Assembly (NCBI RefSeq): GCF_019266065.1
Contig: NZ_LPNR01000120.1
Coordinates: 10,640-74,639 of the forward strand
Reading direction: 5' to 3'
Source: Nocardia sp. MH4
Lineage (GTDB): Bacteria; Actinomycetota; Actinomycetes; Mycobacteriales; Mycobacteriaceae
DNA length: 64,000 bases
Notes under the pieces: generated by a model
Told to the model about the DNA's origin: nothing
What the model saw: the letters and a program-made list of their open reading frames with translations, nothing else
Database searches by the model: none
Program-made: the position numbers and the translations under genes
Part shown: piece by piece, positions 7,911 to 15,308 of the stretch
How positions within the stretch are numbered: the stretch's first letter is position 1
How the letters are laid out: each line of letters opens with the position of its first letter

Positions 7911-10546
7911 CCACCGCGCAGGTCCGTTGTGGGGGAGCCGGTCGCGAACTAGAATTGTGGCGTATGGGCGAATTGTGGCAACTGCTCGATCGCCCCGCCG
8001 AATTCGACACCGTGCGTACGGCTTTGACGAATGGGAACAGCGGCGGAGTGATATTGGTCGGCGCCGCAGGCATCGGCAAGACCACGCTGGCCCGGCTGGT
8101 CACCTCGGTGCTCACGGACCCGGTCCGCTGGGTGGCGTGCACCGCCTCGTCGCAAGCCATTCCGCTCGGCGCGTTCGCCCCCTGGATCGCCGCGTCGGCC
8201 TCCCGTGATCCGCTCGCCCTGCTGCACTCGGCACGGGAAAACGTTCTGGCCCAGCCGGATACGGTGATCGGCGTCGACGACGCGCACCTGCTCGACACCC
8301 TGTCGGCCACCCTGGTGCACCAGATCGCCGCCGACCGCGGCGCGCGCATCGTGGCCACGGTCCGCTCCGGCGAGCACGTGCCCGACGCGATCACCTCACT
8401 GTGGAAGGACGGCTTCCTCGCGCGCGTCGAACTGACACCGCTGTCCAAGACGCAGTGCACCACCCTGGTCGAGACCGTGCTGGGCGGGACCCTGGAGGGG
8501 CTCAGCGCCGACGTCATGTGGGAGGCCTCGGGCGGTAACCCGCTGTTCCTGCGCAACATGGTCGAAGGCGCGGTCGAGGCGCGCACGCTCACCGATGTCA
8601 ACGGGGTCTGGCAGTTGCGCGGTCCGACCGCCGTGCCGTCGGGGCTGGTGGATCTGCTCGACGAGCGGCTGTCCAGGGCGGGCGAACCGGTACTCGACGC
8701 GCTGCGGATGCTGTCGGTCCACGAGCCGCTCGACATCGACATCCTCACCGAGCTCGTCGGCGTCGAGGCCGTCGACGCCGCCGAGCTCAGCGGCCTGATC
8801 CGGGTCTGCCGCCATGGCGGCTCGGTCGACGCCCGGTTCAGTCATCCGCTGCTGGGCGAGGTGGTCCGCCGTCGGATCGGCACCGCCGCGGCCCGCACGC
8901 GGCGCGGTCGCATCGTCGAGACGCTGCGCGACCGGCCGCTGGACACCCCGGCCGAGCGGATCCGGCTGGCCCAGCTGTGCGTCGACAGCGATCAGCCGAT
9001 CGACATCGTGTTGCTGATCAATGCCGCCAAGGACGCGATCGCGCTGGCGAACCTGCCGCTGGGGGAGCGCTTGGCGCGCGCCGCCTGCGAACGCTGCGGT
9101 GGCCTGCGCGCGGCCGAACTGCTGTCGCGGGCGCTGCTGTGGCAGGGCAAACCGCACGAGGCCGACGAGATCCTCGCCCGGTTCGACCCCGACCGGCTCG
9201 ATCCGCTGCAGGTGGTGCAGTGGGGGCTGCCGCGCGCGAGTCTGCAGTTCTGGTCGCTCGGCGATGTCGCGCGGGCCCACCAGCTCATCGACCTGGTCGC
9301 CGCGCGCGTCGAGCATCCGTCGCTGCGGCTGCTGGTCGACGCGGTCCGCGCGGCGATGGCCGTGCACGAGAACCGGCTCGGCGTCGGCGTCGCGGAGGCC
9401 GAGCGCGTGCTCGCCGATCCGGACTCGCCCCGGCAGGCCGCCGATTTCGCCGCGTTCTCGCTGGGCCTGGCGTTGCCGTACGTCGGTCGCGGCGCCGACT
9501 TCGCGCCCATCGCCGCCCGGATCACGGCCGAGCAGAAATCCACCGACGGCCTGATCCGGGTGATGGTGCGCTACGGCGACGTGGTCGCCCTGACGATGAT
9601 CGGTGACCTGGACCTGGCCGAACAGCGGGCCTCGGAATACCGGGAGTTCTCCTCGGCGGGCCAGTTCGCCGGCTGGGCGATCGCCCGCATCGCGATCGGC
9701 GTCGTCGCGACCTATCGCGGCCGGTTCCGGGCCGCGATCGCCGCCTTCGAGCAGGCGCTGGCCGCGCTCAACGCCGATTGCACCCTGCCCTGGCAGCTGC
9801 CCGCCCGGCTGGTGCTGGCCCGCGCCTACGCGGCGGTGGGCGAGGTCGACCAGGCCGAACGGGTCCTCGCCGACGCCGAGGAGCACAGCGGCCCCCACAT
9901 GGCCCTGCACGAGCCGCAGCGGATGATCGCGCGCGCCTGGGTGGCCGCGGCCGAGCACAGTCAGCACACCGCGATCGACCTGGCCCGCAAGGCGGCCGAC
10001 CTGGCCCACCGCACCGGCCAGTACGCGCAGGAAGCCGAGGCGCTGCACCACGCCGCCCGCTTCGGTGACCGGACCCTGGCCACCCGGCTCGCCGCCGTCG
10101 CGGCCCGGGTGCAGGGACCCGCGGCCGGCATCTACGCCCGCCACGCGGCCGCGCTGGCCCACTCCGACACCACGGCGCTCGCGGCGGTCAGCGTCGAGTT
10201 CGAGGACGCCGGGCTGTTGCTGGCGGCGGCCGACGCCGCGGCTCAGGCCGTCCCGATCTTCGACCACGCGGGTCAGCGCCGTCCCAGCGCCCAGGCCGCG
10301 GCCCGCGCCACCGCGCTGGCCGCCCGCTGCGACGGCGCCTGCACACCGGCGATCACGGCCGCCGCCCGTCCCCTGCCGATCACCGAACGCGAGCGGGAGA
10401 TCGCCGCCCTCATCGGCCGCGGGTTGTCCAACCGGGCCATCGCCGAACGGCTCTGCGTCTCGGTCCGCACCGTCGAAGGGCACATCTATCGCGCGTGCAT
10501 CAAGCTCGACGCCACCGATCGCGACCAGCTCGCCAAGCTGATCTGA
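7907..10546 (+). CDS. LAL-type LuxR family transcriptional regulator
   Basis: The 879-residue protein starts with a STAND/AAA ATPase carrying Walker A GAAGIGKTT (about 52-60) and a Walker B-like VIGVDDAH. A long helical TPR-like region follows. The last 65 residues form a LuxR/GerE helix-turn-helix (TEREREIAALIGRGLSNRAIAERL). The GTG/ATG at 7907 overlaps the catalase-like stop (ATGA). A second possible start is the ATG at 7964, preceded 8 nt upstream by TAGAAT, so the gene may also have its own leaderless promoter. LAL regulators often activate the operon in which they lie and bind a small effector; here an oxidised lipid is an attractive guess. Confidence 0.9.
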   Translation: MTTAQVRCGGAGRELELWRMGELWQLLDRPAEFDTVRTALTNGNSGGVILVGAAGIGKTTLARLVTSVLTDPVRWVACTASSQAIPLGAFAPWIAASASRDPLALLHSARENVLAQPDTVIGVDDAHLLDTLSATLVHQIAADRGARIVATVRSGEHVPDAITSLWKDGFLARVELTPLSKTQCTTLVETVLGGTLEGLSADVMWEASGGNPLFLRNMVEGAVEARTLTDVNGVWQLRGPTAVPSGLVDLLDERLSRAGEPVLDALRMLSVHEPLDIDILTELVGVEAVDAAELSGLIRVCRHGGSVDARFSHPLLGEVVRRRIGTAAARTRRGRIVETLRDRPLDTPAERIRLAQLCVDSDQPIDIVLLINAAKDAIALANLPLGERLARAACERCGGLRAAELLSRALLWQGKPHEADEILARFDPDRLDPLQVVQWGLPRASLQFWSLGDVARAHQLIDLVAARVEHPSLRLLVDAVRAAMAVHENRLGVGVAEAERVLADPDSPRQAADFAAFSLGLALPYVGRGADFAPIAARITAEQKSTDGLIRVMVRYGDVVALTMIGDLDLAEQRASEYREFSSAGQFAGWAIARIAIGVVATYRGRFRAAIAAFEQALAALNADCTLPWQLPARLVLARAYAAVGEVDQAERVLADAEEHSGPHMALHEPQRMIARAWVAAAEHSQHTAIDLARKAADLAHRTGQYAQEAEALHHAARFGDRTLATRLAAVAARVQGPAAGIYARHAAALAHSDTTALAAVSVEFEDAGLLLAAADAAAQAVPIFDHAGQRRPSAQAAARATALAARCDGACTPAITAAARPLPITEREREIAALIGRGLSNRAIAERLCVSVRTVEGHIYRACIKLDATDRDQLAKLI

Positions 10547-10558
10547 CACCATGGGTGG

Positions 10559-11656
10559 GTGACGACCGGTCGCCCACGAGCTGTCCTCGGCGCCGCGCTG
10601 GTCGCCCTCACGGTCACCGCCTGCGCGAGCGACGAGCCGGACCGGAGCGCGCCCGCCGCCGTGACCTCGACCGTGCCGAGCCTGCCCGCGGGCCGTCCCG
10701 ATCTGGGCGCCGCCGAGGAGATCGCGCACGGCCTCGACGTGCCGTGGGGACTGGCGTTCCTGCCGGACGGCGCCGCCTTGGTCGGCGAGCGGGATTCGGG
10801 CCGCATCCTGCGCGTGACGCCCGGCCGCGCGCCCGAGATGGTCGATCAGGTGCCCGGTGTCGTGGCGCGCGGGGAGGGCGGACTGCTCGGTCTCGCCGTC
10901 GCTCCCGACTACGCCGACACCGGATACGTGTACGCGTATCTCACCGCCGCCGAGGACAACCGCATCGTGCGCCTGCGGCCGGGCGCGACGCCGGAGGTCA
11001 TCTTCACCGGAATCGCGAAGGCGGGCAACCACAACGGCGGCCGGATCGCCTTCGGACCCGACGGCATGCTCTACGTCGGCACGGGTGACGCGGCCGACAG
11101 CGCACGATCGCAGGACCCGGCGAGCCCGAACGGCAAGATCCTGCGGCTCACCCCCGACGGCGCACCGGCACCGGGCAATCCGACCGCAGGCTCACCGATT
11201 CTGAGTCTCGGCCACCGCAATGTGCAGGGCCTGGCCTGGGACCGCGCCGGCACCCTCTACGCCGCCGAGTTCGGCCAGAATCGCTGGGACGAGCTCAACC
11301 GTATCGAACCGGGCCACAACTACGGCTGGCCCACCGTCGAAGGCGCGGGTGGCGCGGACCGCGGCTTCACCGACCCGCTGCTGTCCTGGTCGACCGCCGA
11401 GTCCTCGCCCTCCGGGCTCGCCATCGCCGGCGACACCCTCTACCTGGCCGCCCTGCGTGGCCGAAGGCTCTGGACTGCAACGCTGTCCGAGGGCGAAGCG
11501 ACCGCTCCGGTGGATCTACTCCGCGACACCTACGGCCGCCTGCGCACCGTCGCGGTGGCCCCGGACGGCGCCCTGTGGCTCACCACCTCCAACACCGACG
11601 GCCGCGGCGACCCCCGCACCGGCGACGACCGCATCCTGCGCTTCCCGGCCCGCTGA
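10559..11656 (+). CDS. PQQ-dependent sugar dehydrogenase family lipoprotein
   Basis: The 365-residue product begins with a lipoprotein signal (hydrophobic stretch then LTVTAC), so it should be anchored outside the cytoplasmic membrane. The rest is the six-bladed glucose/sorbosone dehydrogenase fold: LDVPWGLAFLPDG, GEGGLLGLAVAPDY, HNGGRIAFGPDG, LGHRNVQGLAWD and a final DDRILRF. Family members oxidise sugars with PQQ or act only as soluble beta-propellers. The GTG start lies 12 bp after the LAL gene, so it may be the last gene of that operon. Confidence 0.88.
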   Translation: MTTGRPRAVLGAALVALTVTACASDEPDRSAPAAVTSTVPSLPAGRPDLGAAEEIAHGLDVPWGLAFLPDGAALVGERDSGRILRVTPGRAPEMVDQVPGVVARGEGGLLGLAVAPDYADTGYVYAYLTAAEDNRIVRLRPGATPEVIFTGIAKAGNHNGGRIAFGPDGMLYVGTGDAADSARSQDPASPNGKILRLTPDGAPAPGNPTAGSPILSLGHRNVQGLAWDRAGTLYAAEFGQNRWDELNRIEPGHNYGWPTVEGAGGADRGFTDPLLSWSTAESSPSGLAIAGDTLYLAALRGRRLWTATLSEGEATAPVDLLRDTYGRLRTVAVAPDGALWLTTSNTDGRGDPRTGDDRILRFPAR

Positions 11657-11668
11657 CCCGCCTCCGGC

Positions 11669-11842
11669 CGCGCTAGTGACCACCGTCGCGGCGGCTGACC
11701 CAGTGGGGATCACGGCCGAGCAGGGCGCGACGGTCCAGCCCGCGCACGGGGTCGGCGCGTCCATCTCCGCGTCGGCGACAGTGGCCACATCGTGGGCGAT
11801 CAGCGCGGTCGCCGTCGCGTCGAGTCGGAGCAGTTCACTCAT
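11669..11842 (-). pseudogene. N-terminal remnant of a DinB/TIGR03086-type mycothiol-family protein
   Basis: The first 40 residues (ending in DAPTPCAGWTVA) match the start of TIGR03086/maleylpyruvate-isomerase-like proteins, which usually run to about 190-200 residues. After TVA the sequence loses all similarity, and the frame runs antisense into the end of the sugar dehydrogenase gene, stopping at 11516. An AGGA ribosome site remains upstream. The gene is divergent from a TetR gene 25 bp away, the usual setting for this family, so a deletion has probably removed most of it. The 3' boundary given is approximate. Confidence 0.55.
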
Positions 11843-11867
11843 TCGGAGACATCCTTTTTAGCGGTCG

Positions 11868-12476
11868 ATGTCTCCCCGTCGCTCCGTCGCCGAAGCGGCC
11901 CGTACCCGGGATCGGATCGTGCGGACCGCTGTCGACGAGGCATCGTGTCTCGGTTTGGAAGGGCTGACGGTCGGCGCGCTCGCCTCCCGGCTCGCGATGA
12001 GCAAGGCTGGGGTCGTCGGCCCCTTCGGATCCCGGGAGGACTTGCAGGCCGCTGCCCTCGAGCGGGCCGGTCAGATCTTTCGGGCCGCCGTCCTGGCGCC
12101 ACTGTCGCACCTGGCGCCGGGCCCGGCCCGGCTGGCGCGACTGATCGATGCCTGGATCGACTACCTGGCCGAATGTCCTTTTCCGGGAGGGTGTTTCGTC
12201 ACCGCGGCATCGTCGGAACTCGATGGACGGCCCGGCGTACTGCGGGACCGGCTGCGGGTGGTCGTCGCCGACTGGCGCGCCCACCTCACCGCCGAAATCG
12301 CCGCGGCGCAAGGCGAAACCCCCGCCGCGCAGCGGCCACCCGAGCAGATCGACACCGTGCTCATCGGCATTTCGATGGCGGTCAACCAGGAAATCCAGCT
12401 ACTCGGCGACGCGTCCGCCGCGCGGCGTGGCCGTGCTGCCATGCGCGACGCGGCCGGTCTGCCGCATTCGCCATAG
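11868..12476 (+). CDS. TetR/AcrR family transcriptional regulator
   Basis: The 202-residue protein has an N-terminal TetR helix-turn-helix (TRDRIVRTAVDEASCLGLEGLTVGALASRLAMSKAGVVGPFGSREDL) in which the usual YxHF segment is replaced by VGPFG. The ligand domain contains PGGCFVTAASSELDGRPG, a motif of the YxaF/TetR_C_13-like subgroup. It is divergent from a truncated DinB-like gene, which may have been its target, and is now an orphan beside that remnant. Confidence 0.88.
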   Translation: MSPRRSVAEAARTRDRIVRTAVDEASCLGLEGLTVGALASRLAMSKAGVVGPFGSREDLQAAALERAGQIFRAAVLAPLSHLAPGPARLARLIDAWIDYLAECPFPGGCFVTAASSELDGRPGVLRDRLRVVVADWRAHLTAEIAAAQGETPAAQRPPEQIDTVLIGISMAVNQEIQLLGDASAARRGRAAMRDAAGLPHSP

Positions 12477-12491
12477 CTCGGCGGCGCGCGG

Positions 12492-13508
12492 CTACGGTGT
12501 GCCGATCTGTTCGACGTAGCCGGTGCCGGTGACCGGACGGCCGCGGAAGGTGCCGGTGTAGCGGTAGCTGCCGACGTAGCCACCGGTCATGCCGTAGACA
12601 TAGTCGTCGTTGGCGACGGCGTCGATCTGGATCAGGGGGTCGCCGTTGTCGTCGTCGACGGCCCAGGCGAACGTCGTGGCCAGGGTCATGTCCCGGCCCT
12701 CGGGGGTGTGTCGCGGGGTGTGTTCGTACCCGGCGACGCGATAGCGGTAGCCGTTCTCGTAGGCGCCGCCGTGGTCGGTGCGGGAGCGCACGTAGACGGT
12801 CTGCTGGAGCGGAATGCCCAGTGGCCCACGGACTTCCACCATCAGCACCTGGGTGTCGGCGTCGATGTTGATGATCTGATAGGTGAAGAAGGTGAGGAAC
12901 AGGTCGACCGCGACGGCGCGGGCGTATTCGAGCGTGCTGAGCCCGGACAGGTCGTACCGGGTGCCCTGGTGGTCGACGGTGCCCTCGTACTCGCACAGCA
13001 GTGACCAGTGGTCGTAGAGCCCGCCGCGCAGCTTGGCGAAATGCGCGATCTTGTCGGTGGCGCGCACCCGCAGATCCGCCCGGAACTCCGGATTGCGGTA
13101 GGTGACCAGGAAATTCGGGTAGCTGCCCCGCAGGGCGAAGTCCTCGCCGAACCGGATCAGGCTCGCGTCCGGCGCCAGTTCCAGATCGCGCGCGACCTGG
13201 TAGCCGCGGAACTGGCCGGGGAATCGCACCGCCGTGCCCGCCAGCAGGTTCGCGGTGTCGGCCGCCGAGGTCTCGATCAGATGCGCGTTGCGGAACGCCC
13301 GCACCTTCGGCTGCCCGATCACGGTGATGAAGTCCAGGAAGTTCAGCGGCGCGGGCAGGCCGGGGAACATCAGGCCGTAGTGGACGGTCCGGTAGCGCCC
13401 ACGGGGCGGATGGAAGGGGGTGTTCGGGTCGTACGGGGTGCCGTTCACCGCGTGGGAACTCGACACGGTGCGTTGAATGCCGTGGAGCAGGGGAGTCGTC
13501 ATCGCCAT
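12492..13508 (-). CDS. Conserved lipocalin-like protein (AttH/CrtC-like fold suspected)
   Basis: The 338-residue product is rich in alternating beta-strand segments and aromatic residues (YRTVHYGLMFPGLPAPLNFLDFI, LYDHWSLLCEYEG, GGYVGSYRYTGTF). The C-terminal GTGYVEQIG resembles the GxGYxEH end of AttH/CrtC lipocalin-like proteins. No signal peptide is visible. The ATG at 13508 is preferred over one at 13538 because AAAGG lies upstream. The gene is divergent from a TetR gene with repeated palindromes between them, so it is probably the TetR target. Enzymatic function is unknown. Confidence 0.65.
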   Translation of the reverse strand: MAMTTPLLHGIQRTVSSSHAVNGTPYDPNTPFHPPRGRYRTVHYGLMFPGLPAPLNFLDFITVIGQPKVRAFRNAHLIETSAADTANLLAGTAVRFPGQFRGYQVARDLELAPDASLIRFGEDFALRGSYPNFLVTYRNPEFRADLRVRATDKIAHFAKLRGGLYDHWSLLCEYEGTVDHQGTRYDLSGLSTLEYARAVAVDLFLTFFTYQIINIDADTQVLMVEVRGPLGIPLQQTVYVRSRTDHGGAYENGYRYRVAGYEHTPRHTPEGRDMTLATTFAWAVDDDNGDPLIQIDAVANDDYVYGMTGGYVGSYRYTGTFRGRPVTGTGYVEQIGTP

Positions 13509-13552
13509 GGAAACCGGCGCCTTTCGCTGGACGGACATCGAGCTGACCGATA

Positions 13553-13654
13553 GGAAAATTACCGTTTGGTCAATTCGTCGTCAACCAGTCCGTGGATGCC
13601 CGTCGACGTGGACGCCCGACCAATTGACCGGCACTGGCGAGGCGGTAAATTACC
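13553..13654. promoter_or_regulatory. Repeated palindromes between lipocalin-like and TetR genes
   Basis: The spacer holds GGAAAATTACC at 13553-13563 and the perfect palindrome GGTAAATTACC at 13644-13654. It also has GGTCAATTCGTC at 13569-13580 and its inverted copy GACCAATTGACC at 13618-13629. The symmetrical layout over both promoters fits binding by the TetR protein encoded at 13694. Confidence 0.45.
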
Positions 13655-13693
13655 TGGTGGCCGGGCACGGTCAACCAGCGGAAGGAGGGCGTG

Positions 13694-14284
13694 ATGGGCA
13701 CGGCGGGAACGAAAGGGGTGCCGCGCGCCGAGCGGGAACAGCAGATTCTCGACATCGCCGGTGAGCAGATCAGCCGGGTGGGGTACGCCGGGCTGTCCCC
13801 GGCCGGCGTGGCGAGCGCGGCCGGGGTCTCGAAACCCATGGTGTTCCACTACTTTCGCAGCAAAGAGGGCCTCTATGCCGCGTGCGTGGAGCGGGCGGCC
13901 GACGCGGTGTGCGGCGCCATCGAGCCGGTCTTCGACGGCACCCCGGGAATCGAGATGGCCGAGCACACACTCGAAGTCGTCATCGCCGCGCTGGCCCGCA
14001 GGCCCCACGACTGGAACGTGCTGCTGGACCGGTCCTATCCGCCGGACGGCATCGCGGCCGACGCGTCACATCGCGCCGAATGCCGCCTCGCCGAGCAGGC
14101 CTACCGGGGCGCGGCCGCCCTGCTCGCCGAACGCGGAATCACCGATGCCGCCGACCTGTCGGCGCTCACCGACGTCTGGATGGGTGTGGTGACGGCACTG
14201 GTGAATTGGTGGCTGCGGCACCCGGAGGAAAGCGCCGAGGCCATGATCGCCCGCTGCACCCGGCTCATGGGCGCGTTGTTCTGA
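13694..14284 (+). CDS. TetR/AcrR family transcriptional regulator
   Basis: The 196-residue protein has a standard TetR DNA-binding domain (EREQQILDIAGEQISRVGYAGLSPAGVASAAGVSKPMVFHYFRSKEGLY). The effector domain is unassigned and ends with a WxGVVTALVNWWL helix. The ATG at 13694 sits 5 nt after GGAGG; a GTG two codons earlier fits less well. It is divergent from the lipocalin-like gene and likely represses it through the repeated palindromes in the spacer. Confidence 0.9.
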   Translation: MGTAGTKGVPRAEREQQILDIAGEQISRVGYAGLSPAGVASAAGVSKPMVFHYFRSKEGLYAACVERAADAVCGAIEPVFDGTPGIEMAEHTLEVVIAALARRPHDWNVLLDRSYPPDGIAADASHRAECRLAEQAYRGAAALLAERGITDAADLSALTDVWMGVVTALVNWWLRHPEESAEAMIARCTRLMGALF

Positions 14285-14290
14285 TCGGAC

Positions 14291-14617
14291 TCAGAGCGCG
14301 TCCGCCAGGTCGTCGAGCAGCCGCCGCTTGGACCGCGCGCCGACGACCGTGCGCACCGGCTCGCCGTCCCGGAACAGCATCAGCGTCGGCATCGACAGCA
14401 CGGCGTAGTCGGCGGTCGTGCGCGGGTTGGCGTCGACATCGAGCTGGACCGCCGTCATCCGGTCAGCCTCCTCGCGGGCCAGTTCCCCCAGCATCGGCTC
14501 GATCATCTTGCACGGCGGGCACCACGACGCCGTGAACTCGACGAGCACCGGTACCTCGGCGGCGAGCACCGCGCCGGCGAACGTCGCATCCGTCACCGCG
14601 GTCATCGCGTGGGTCAT
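14291..14617 (-). CDS. Thioredoxin-family protein with WCPPC active site
   Basis: The 108-residue single-domain protein has the thioredoxin fold: VLVEFTASWCPPCKMIEP (Cys33 and Cys36), VDANPRTTADYAVLSMPTLMLFRDGE with the cis-Pro after Met, and a C-terminal helix. The active-site pair is Pro-Pro instead of Gly-Pro, which in other thioredoxins alters redox potential. The start at 14617 follows GAGGGAGAG. It is convergent with the TetR gene (6 bp). It should be a cytoplasmic dithiol reductant or a specialised variant. Confidence 0.88.
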   Translation of the reverse strand: MTHAMTAVTDATFAGAVLAAEVPVLVEFTASWCPPCKMIEPMLGELAREEADRMTAVQLDVDANPRTTADYAVLSMPTLMLFRDGEPVRTVVGARSKRRLLDDLADAL

Positions 14618-14745
14618 GTTCTCTCCCTCGGTCGGCGGGGCACCTCGCCCCGGGTCGACCACGCTAGGGATTGACGCCGAGGTCAAGGCAAGCCCGAGGC
14701 GGGAAACCCCTGCCGGGCAGGCCGATCGGTCCGTACGGTCGGTCG

Positions 14746-15024
14746 ATGGTTCCGCTTCCGGATCTGCTCGCCTTCGTGGCGGCGGCGGTGCTGCCGCAGT
14801 TCGTCGATCCGGCGGCCGGATCGATGGTCGCGCAGCTGGTGGTGCTCGGGACGATCATGGCGGTGCCGGCGCTGGTGCTCGACAGCAGCTGGGCGCTGGT
14901 CGCGGGGACCGCGCGCGGCTGGTTCGCCCGCTCGCCGCGCCGCCTGGAAGCGGTCGGCGCCACCGGCGGGGCGATGATCATCGGGCTCGGCGCCTCCGTC
15001 GCGCTCACCGGCGCCGTCAAGTGA
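14746..15024 (+). pseudogene. C-terminal fragment of a LysE-family exporter
   Basis: The 92 residues match only the second half of a LysE/RhtB translocator: AVLPQFVDPAAG, a hydrophobic helix, VLDSSWALVAGTARGWFARSPRRLEAVGATGGAMIIGLG. Full-length members have about 205-210 residues (compare the intact gene at 38654). The N-terminal half, with the first three membrane helices, is missing. A TACGGT box lies 6 nt before the ATG at 14746, so a short peptide could still be made. I treat it as a truncated remnant. Confidence 0.7.
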
Positions 15025-15047
15025 AACGAACCAGGCCGGGACGCGCC

Positions 15048-15063
15048 GGGTAGCGCACTACTC
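15048..15063. promoter_or_regulatory. Copy of the GAGTAGTGCACTACTC palindrome
   Basis: GGGTAGCGCACTACTC differs from the palindrome at 4897-4912 at two of 16 positions. It lies about 245 bp before the carboxylase start, in a 284-bp spacer. Closer to the gene is a loose promoter candidate, TTGGAC at 15200-15205 and TAGAGG at 15225-15230. Control of the carboxylase by the same regulator is inferred. Confidence 0.45.
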
Positions 15064-15308
15064 TCGGCCGGTCGCGCGATTCGGAGGACACTGAAGACAT
15101 CGCGTCCGGGCCGTGCCGTCGGCGCGCGTCGAGGCGCGCCGAGACCCCGCGCTGACCGGGGCGTGTGCGGCCGACTTCATTAATACGTGCGGGTAACCCT
15201 TGGACGCTGTTCACATATACGGAGTAGAGGTGCACACTGCCCTGGAACCGGAGTTCGAATTCGTACCCGTCCGGGCCACACAACTCGGTATTGGAAAGGA
15301 GTCGGCGA

